This document shows positions 34,638-39,972 of a stretch of 39,972 nucleotides of DNA, in pieces (positions within the stretch are counted from its first letter, which is position 1; the number at the start of each line of letters is the position of its first letter). The notes beneath the pieces are model-generated. The model did no database searches, was not told the origin of the DNA, and was given only the letters and a program-made list of their open reading frames with translations. This DNA is from Prevotella sp. (GTDB taxonomy: Bacteria > Bacteroidota > Bacteroidia > Bacteroidales > Bacteroidaceae): NCBI GenBank assembly GCA_017961115.1, contig JAGCXX010000171.1, positions 1-39,972 on the forward strand, given 5' to 3'. The translations under genes were made by a program, and so were the position numbers.

Positions 34638-37600
34638 ATGAAAAGGCCTATAACTCTATTACTATACAGTCTACTGTGCATATGCTTATCTTCAGCAGCT
34701 TGGGCACAAGAGAGCCACGTATTGGGATATTGCTCCGATGACCTCACCGGAGCTGCAGCCTTTGGAATCAACTCTGAAGTGCGTCTTTCTGGTGCCATCC
34801 GCCTACCGATGAGTACGATGCAGCGATATAAAGGCGGCCGTGTCACACACATCAAGGTTGCACTTGGCGAAGGAGTGGAAAAACCATCCGTGTGGATTCG
34901 CACATCACTGACTGAAAGTTCGAAAGTAAGCCAAAGCATCAGCCAGCCCGTCAACGGATGGAACGATGTGCAACTCAACCGCCCGCTCACCATCGATGGC
35001 AGCGACCTCTATATCGGTTTTACCTACACCCAGCCAGCGGGCGTGAAAGGCATACTCACCAAGGGCGAGGGCAATGCCAACACCTCACTGCTCGCCATCG
35101 ACAACATATGGGATGACTTCCACAATGATGGTGTCGGCATCCTTTGCATCCAGGCTGTGGTGGAAGCCGACCTCCCGGAACACGACCTTGGTGTCATTGC
35201 CGTAGAGACCGACAGTCTTTTCTACCATCAGTCTGGTCAAGTGCAGGTCACGGCAACGATAGAGAACCTGGGCACTGGCAACACCAATGGTTATTATTTG
35301 GCATGGAGCATCGACGGACAAGTCGTCAATGCCGACAAAATCCTTTATGAAGCCCCTGCTCCTGGCGAGACCTTCACCGCACACAAGACATTCAATCTGA
35401 ATACTCTCAGTGAGGGTGCCCATAAGGTGGAAGTCATTTTGAATGGTGGCGAGGCTGATGAGAAAACCGACAACAACATCTGTCAATCCAACTTCTATAC
35501 CTACAAGACCTGTTACGGCCACAAGGTGCTGCTGGAGCACTTCACATCGCTGCCCTGCGTCAACTGCCCCCCAGTGGACCAACTGTTGGAGAGCGTTGTC
35601 TCCAAACGCAACGATGTGGTTTGGGCCGCCCACCATGTGGGATACCGCAACGATGAGTTCACCATTGATGCCAGTGAGCCCTACATCAAGTTTGGTGTCC
35701 TTGGCAATCCCTATGTCATGCTCGACCGATACCCTGTCGGTGAAGAAACACCCGCCTTCACCATCAGCAATTACACCGCCGACCAACTCAGTGCCACCTT
35801 TGACAAGACAAGTCAGCGGCCCGCCTTCGTGCAACTCGAAGCACAGCTTGAGGCTGAAGGCAGACAATTGAAAGCCACAATTGGCGGACAGGCATGGAAA
35901 TGTTTCCAGGAACTCTATCCCCGTGCCACAATCAACGTATTCATCGTAGAGGATGACGTGCCAGCAGTCGGTTCACAGGCAGGTGACTCCAACAAGAAAC
36001 GCCACGACAACATCGTCAGAGCCATCCTCACAAGGCAGTCGGGCGACCTGCCCACCTGGACGGAAGCGAATACCTTCGCACAAACCTATACCGCCGAGGC
36101 TGATGCCTCATGGAACTTAAGCAACCTCCGCGTGGTGGTGTTCGCCACCGCAGCAGCCGACCGCAGCACCGGCTATCCCACCGGCGAGGTGCTCAACGCT
36201 ACGCAAGCCCCCATCAGTCTCCAAGCCCAAGCCACACTGCCCTACCGACAGACTTTCGACGACGTGAGCGACTTCGAGACCTTTATTGTTGAAGATGGGA
36301 ACAACGACGAGTCTACCTGGCAATACGACGACATCATGTTGGCTGCAAAAAGCGAGCGCAATTATGATGCCGACGACTGGCTTATCACACCGGCATTCGA
36401 ACTGAAGAAGGGACAGACCTACCAACTCAAGTTCAATGCATACAACGAATTGGAAGATACAGAGACCATCGACATCTTCATGGGAACCGGCAGTACGGCA
36501 TCCGCTCTGACCACCAACATCATGCCGGCCACCACTGTCACCGCCATCACCGCCACGACCTTCACCGTCACCTTCGTGGCCGACAACACCGATTTCTACC
36601 GCATCGGTTTCCACCACCGCACGACAGGCAATCCCTACTTCAATTTCCTCTACATCGACAATATCACCCTGGAGGAAGTCACCAGTCAGGCGGCACCAGC
36701 AGCCGTCACCGACCTTATCGTGACACCAGGTGAGAAAGGAGCTCTCTCCGCCACCATTACCCTACGCACACCAAAGCAGACCATCGACGAGCAACCACTC
36801 ACCCAACTGAACAAGGTGGACCTCTACCGCGACGGCCAACTGCTCCACTCGTTTGCTTCCCCGGCAATAGATGCAGAGCTTACCTATGACGACACGGAGG
36901 GACTCTCCAACGGCAGCCATACCTACAAGGCCATCGCCGTCAACAGCAAGGGCAGCAGCAGTCCGACAGAGACCACCACCTATATCGGCATCGATGTACC
37001 GGGACCCGTGGAAAACCTTCATTTCACCTACGACTACGACACCCACAAGGCCACCGTCTCCTGGGATGCGCCCTCCATGGGCGCCCACGGCGGCTATGTC
37101 GACACCAGCAACCTACGTTACAGCCTGCGCAAATACCCCATGTCATCGGGCAAGACCATCACCGCCCCCATCAGCACCACACACTATGAGGAGGAATTCG
37201 ACATCGAATGGCTCATCGCCGCCGCAGAGGAACGCTACCGTGAAACCGAGGAGGCCTATGGGATTCCCGTGGCCCATACCATCGTCATCGACGGGCAGGG
37301 ACTGACTTACTACTTTGTGAAAGCCATCTCCGACATCGGTGAGGGAGCAGAGACCACCTCCGAATCACGCATCATCGGCGAGCCCTACCCACTCCCCTTC
37401 GCAGAGTCGTTCTCCGGTGCCATACCAAGTCATTTCTGGCACAAGCCCGTCACCTCTCTCCGCAACCGCTGGTATGAGATGTCCGACAACCGCTACTCAC
37501 AGGACGGCGACAATGGATTCCTCGCCTATACCGTCTCTGTCATCGAAGGCAATGACACCAACATCGAGGAGACAGCCATCGCCCATACCGGTAGGCTTGA

Positions 37601-39149
37601 CCTGTCGAAAGCCACCACACCAGTCATCTCGCTCTATTACTTCATCCCCTACACCATGAGTCACCCGCTGAACATCAAGGTGTCTGACGACGGACTGAAT
37701 TTTACCACCATAGGCACTATCGACACTTCCGATGAGACAATGACGGGCCGCTACGTGCGCGCCATCATACCACTGACGGGCATCAGCAATCCCAGCAGTT
37801 GCTATGTAGGACTGGAAGGCACGCTCACCAACAGTTCGGAACTCATCTATGTGGACAACATCACCATTTACGACCAGAAGAACTACGACCTCGCAGCCCA
37901 TCTCGCCCACCTGCCCTCACACCTATGGAGCGGCGAACCACGCATCGTGAAAGTGGATGTGAGCAACATTGGCGAGACCGACGTGGAAGCAGAAGCCTAT
38001 GATGTGGACATCCTCGTCGATGGCCAACTGTGCGGCCATGCCTCTGGAACCACTGTGAAAGTGGGTGAGACAGAGACCGTCAGTGTGGCTGTCACCGCCA
38101 CCGTCAACATGGCCTCCACCAGTGAAATCTTCGCAAGGGTGAATTACGCCGCCGACGAGAACACAGACAACAACACCAGCAATACCGCCAACATCAAGGT
38201 GAGAACTCCTTCGTTCCCCGTGCCACAACATCCCGTCATCTCCAGCGGAGTCTCCATCCTCTCATGGAATACCCCTGAGCCACCCCGCAGTCAAGATGAG
38301 ACGGTCACCGAAAGTTTTGAGGACTATGAGGACTTCACCACTACTGACCTCGGCGACTGGGTGCTGATTGACGGCGACAAAAACCTTACCTACAGTTGGG
38401 GCGAAGACTACAACTGGCCCAACCGCACCCGTCCACATGCCTTCATCGTCATGACTCCCGCAGAAGTGGAACTGTCAAACGGCGGAAAGGGACTGAGTCC
38501 CTCATGGCAGGCTCACAGCGGTGCCAAGATGCTCATGTCGTCGAGCAGCTACGAGGCCAACGACTGGCTCATCTCCCCCGACCTGTCGGGCAGTGCGCAG
38601 ACCATCACTTTCTTTGCCCGGGGCACCAACAGTTACGCAGAGTCGTTCGAGGTACTCTATTCCACCACCGATAATGAGCCTGAGAGCTTCACTGCCATAG
38701 GAAAGACTGTAGCCTTCAAGGGAGCAGAATGGAAACAATATACCTACCAACTACCTGAGGGCAGCCGCTATTTCGCTATCCGTAAGGTGACCAATGACGG
38801 CAACATGCTCTTCATCGATGACATCACATTCGTTCCTGAGACCCATGCCCGCCAAGACCTGACCTTGTTGGGCTACAACGTCTATTGCGATGGTGAGCGC
38901 ATCAACGATGTTCTCATCACCGGAAACTCTTTCGGTGAGATTGGCAATGGCGACTATTACGTCACCGCCGTCTATGACAAGGGAGAATCCGCCTTGTCTG
39001 AGAAAGCCATCAGAAACCAGACAGGAATCCGTGAACTCCCAGCAGATACAGAAAAAACTTCCCGTCTCTACGACCTCATGGGCCGTCCTGTATCAGGAAA
39101 ACAGAAGGGCATCTACATACAGGGAGGGAAGAAGGTGATTAAAAATTAA
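34638..39149 (+). CDS. Exported Omp28-like protein with three choice-of-anchor-J/cleaved-adhesin-type domains
   Basis: This 1503-aa protein has a signal peptide ending about AWA (residue 23). After a beta-rich N-terminal region and a CARDB-like domain (about 185-285) comes an Omp28-like, thioredoxin-related region starting near 291 with VLLEHFTSLPCVNC, a CxxC pair at C307 and C310. Choice-of-anchor-J or cleaved-adhesin-like domains follow at about 534-670, 918-1080 and 1221-1404 (each with a W-L-I-S/T-P or LDLS strand and a V/I-D-N/D-I-T ending); Fn3-like domains lie at about 690-910 and a CARDB domain at about 1085-1190. The end has LYDLMGRPVSG and the tail GIYIQGGKKVIKN. Related modules occur in Porphyromonas haemagglutinins and Omp28, so an adhesive surface role is likely. 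It has its own promoter behind a strong terminator. Confidence 0.88.
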   Translation: MKRPITLLLYSLLCICLSSAAWAQESHVLGYCSDDLTGAAAFGINSEVRLSGAIRLPMSTMQRYKGGRVTHIKVALGEGVEKPSVWIRTSLTESSKVSQSISQPVNGWNDVQLNRPLTIDGSDLYIGFTYTQPAGVKGILTKGEGNANTSLLAIDNIWDDFHNDGVGILCIQAVVEADLPEHDLGVIAVETDSLFYHQSGQVQVTATIENLGTGNTNGYYLAWSIDGQVVNADKILYEAPAPGETFTAHKTFNLNTLSEGAHKVEVILNGGEADEKTDNNICQSNFYTYKTCYGHKVLLEHFTSLPCVNCPPVDQLLESVVSKRNDVVWAAHHVGYRNDEFTIDASEPYIKFGVLGNPYVMLDRYPVGEETPAFTISNYTADQLSATFDKTSQRPAFVQLEAQLEAEGRQLKATIGGQAWKCFQELYPRATINVFIVEDDVPAVGSQAGDSNKKRHDNIVRAILTRQSGDLPTWTEANTFAQTYTAEADASWNLSNLRVVVFATAAADRSTGYPTGEVLNATQAPISLQAQATLPYRQTFDDVSDFETFIVEDGNNDESTWQYDDIMLAAKSERNYDADDWLITPAFELKKGQTYQLKFNAYNELEDTETIDIFMGTGSTASALTTNIMPATTVTAITATTFTVTFVADNTDFYRIGFHHRTTGNPYFNFLYIDNITLEEVTSQAAPAAVTDLIVTPGEKGALSATITLRTPKQTIDEQPLTQLNKVDLYRDGQLLHSFASPAIDAELTYDDTEGLSNGSHTYKAIAVNSKGSSSPTETTTYIGIDVPGPVENLHFTYDYDTHKATVSWDAPSMGAHGGYVDTSNLRYSLRKYPMSSGKTITAPISTTHYEEEFDIEWLIAAAEERYRETEEAYGIPVAHTIVIDGQGLTYYFVKAISDIGEGAETTSESRIIGEPYPLPFAESFSGAIPSHFWHKPVTSLRNRWYEMSDNRYSQDGDNGFLAYTVSVIEGNDTNIEETAIAHTGRLDLSKATTPVISLYYFIPYTMSHPLNIKVSDDGLNFTTIGTIDTSDETMTGRYVRAIIPLTGISNPSSCYVGLEGTLTNSSELIYVDNITIYDQKNYDLAAHLAHLPSHLWSGEPRIVKVDVSNIGETDVEAEAYDVDILVDGQLCGHASGTTVKVGETETVSVAVTATVNMASTSEIFARVNYAADENTDNNTSNTANIKVRTPSFPVPQHPVISSGVSILSWNTPEPPRSQDETVTESFEDYEDFTTTDLGDWVLIDGDKNLTYSWGEDYNWPNRTRPHAFIVMTPAEVELSNGGKGLSPSWQAHSGAKMLMSSSSYEANDWLISPDLSGSAQTITFFARGTNSYAESFEVLYSTTDNEPESFTAIGKTVAFKGAEWKQYTYQLPEGSRYFAIRKVTNDGNMLFIDDITFVPETHARQDLTLLGYNVYCDGERINDVLITGNSFGEIGNGDYYVTAVYDKGESALSEKAIRNQTGIRELPADTEKTSRLYDLMGRPVSGKQKGIYIQGGKKVIKN

Positions 39150-39210
39150 AATTGGAGAATTATATATTTAAATCTATCATTTATGTTTAACCTATTAAAA
39201 GTACTAACGT

Positions 39211-39972
39211 ATGAAGACTAGAATTTTACCTATCCTCATGATGCTACTGACAGTGGTAGGCATGGGTAGCGCAAGAGCGCAGACAGTCATCTACTCTTGG
39301 GACCAAGGCGTTGAAAGCGGAGGTGTTGCGACTTCTACGAAAGACAACGAACATGTCGGCAATACTCAGAACATCAAAGACGGTGATGAGGTTGTGGCCT
39401 CTTACATCACCTTACGCTTGAGCGGCAAGGCTGACTATTCTACGGATTATGTCACCATTACGCTCGACAAAGCCCTTGCAGGAGGTGAGACGCTCAGTGT
39501 CACTGCTTTCCGCAACAAAAACGATAAGGAAAAGAAGAGCGGATTCTTGGCTAAGTTTGACAAAGGCGGTGAAGTGACCACCTCGACAGGATTGGAGTAT
39601 GTCAATGTCGACAGGTCTGACGCCTCAGTAGGCGACAGCAACCGAGGCACAGAACCCAACACCTGTGAGTTTAAGATTCCCGCAGAAGCTGCCGGCAGTA
39701 CGGTTATCACTCTGACCCGTGCCAACGGGCAGACGGGAACCAACCTGTACATCACCAAGTTGGTGATTGGCGAGGGCGGTGACGAACCCATCGAACCCGT
39801 CGTGACCATCGCCAAGCCGACCTTTGAGGTAAACGGCGTGAAGTACGAGAGCGGCGCTACAGTGGAAGGTCTGAAGACAGGACAGCAAGTCATCATCAAT
39901 GTGGAGGACGGCATGTATATCTACACCAACTGGAGCAGCAAGACTGGTGGCAAGAAAGAAACCTACTTCGTC
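39211..39972 (+). CDS. Secreted protein, N-terminal part (cut by the window end)
   Basis: An open frame of 254 codons runs from ATG at 39211 to the window edge without a stop. It begins with a clear signal peptide (MKTRILPILMMLL..., cleavage about ARA at residue 23, then QTVIYSW). A beta-sandwich-like domain follows (about 24-190, ending TNLYITKLVIGEGG), of a kind common at the start of secreted Prevotella proteins. A linker EPIEPVV leads into a chitobiase-C-like segment (PTFEVNGVKYESGATV, KTGQQVIINV). The catalytic or binding part, if any, lies beyond the window. The 61-base gap to the previous gene has no clear promoter box, so it may be co-transcribed with it. Confidence 0.85.
   Translation, partial: MKTRILPILMMLLTVVGMGSARAQTVIYSWDQGVESGGVATSTKDNEHVGNTQNIKDGDEVVASYITLRLSGKADYSTDYVTITLDKALAGGETLSVTAFRNKNDKEKKSGFLAKFDKGGEVTTSTGLEYVNVDRSDASVGDSNRGTEPNTCEFKIPAEAAGSTVITLTRANGQTGTNLYITKLVIGEGGDEPIEPVVTIAKPTFEVNGVKYESGATVEGLKTGQQVIINVEDGMYIYTNWSSKTGGKKETYFV

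Noticed and set aside
1-39972. tRNA or rRNA genes, CRISPR arrays, transposases or prophage genes
   Set aside because: None seen on either strand; the repeats found are short intergenic palindromes without a regular spacer array.

Overview
The window reads as chromosomal DNA of a Bacteroidota bacterium, most likely Prevotella or a close relative in Bacteroidales. The grounds are A-rich leaders instead of Shine-Dalgarno sites, TAnnTTTG-type -7 promoter boxes (10133, 23290, 34598), an N-succinylornithine-type carbamoyltransferase, a lipoprotein with an acidic C-S-S-S-D-D surface-export signal, and large secreted proteins ending in the short 'GIYIxxGKKxxxK' tail common in this group. The genus is an inference. 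Every gene I can support is on the + strand.

Region 1 (1-10.05 kb) is an arginine and proline biosynthesis run: argR, a GNAT acyltransferase, argG, a tiny PspC protein, argC, argD, proC, an XRE-cupin regulator, an acyl-CoA/AMP-forming synthetase, proB and proA. Three junctions are 4-base ATGA overlaps (pspC/argC, argD/proC, synthetase/proB). A good ARG-box match lies just before argR. ArgC, ArgD, ArgG and the later ArgF' fit the Bacteroidetes arginine route that is thought to use succinylated intermediates. The GNAT protein is the natural candidate for the first acylation. argB, argH and the deacylase are not in the window.

Region 2 (10.1-23.05 kb) starts with its own promoter and holds three exported proteins: 1647 aa of unknown family with a propeller-like part, 1415 aa of GLUG-type repeats plus BspA-type leucine-rich repeats, and 797 aa of DUF285/BspA-like repeats plus GLUG. 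A 61-aa acidic protein and argF' follow. Gaps inside this block are 6 to 51 bases and no terminator is visible, so argF' looks co-transcribed with surface-protein genes.

Region 3 (23.05-34.5 kb) begins with a 356-base intergenic region carrying a perfect 18-bp inverted repeat that could fold as a cloverleaf, then a promoter. It encodes a 3385-aa exported giant (Fn3, GLUG-like, carboxypeptidase-regulatory-like, two LamG and Ig-like parts, sorting-type tail) and a 279-aa surface lipoprotein. The lipoprotein consists largely of two copies of a module that also occurs twice near the end of the giant. A strong rho-independent terminator closes the unit.

Region 4 (34.5 kb to the end) has its own promoter, a 1503-aa exported Omp28-like/choice-of-anchor-J adhesin-type protein, and the first 254 codons of another secreted protein cut by the window edge.

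The most interesting points are the shared lipoprotein/giant module, a natural Ser at the substrate-specificity position of ArgF', the GNAT candidate for the first acylation, the 61-aa peptide, and several families of intergenic repeats.
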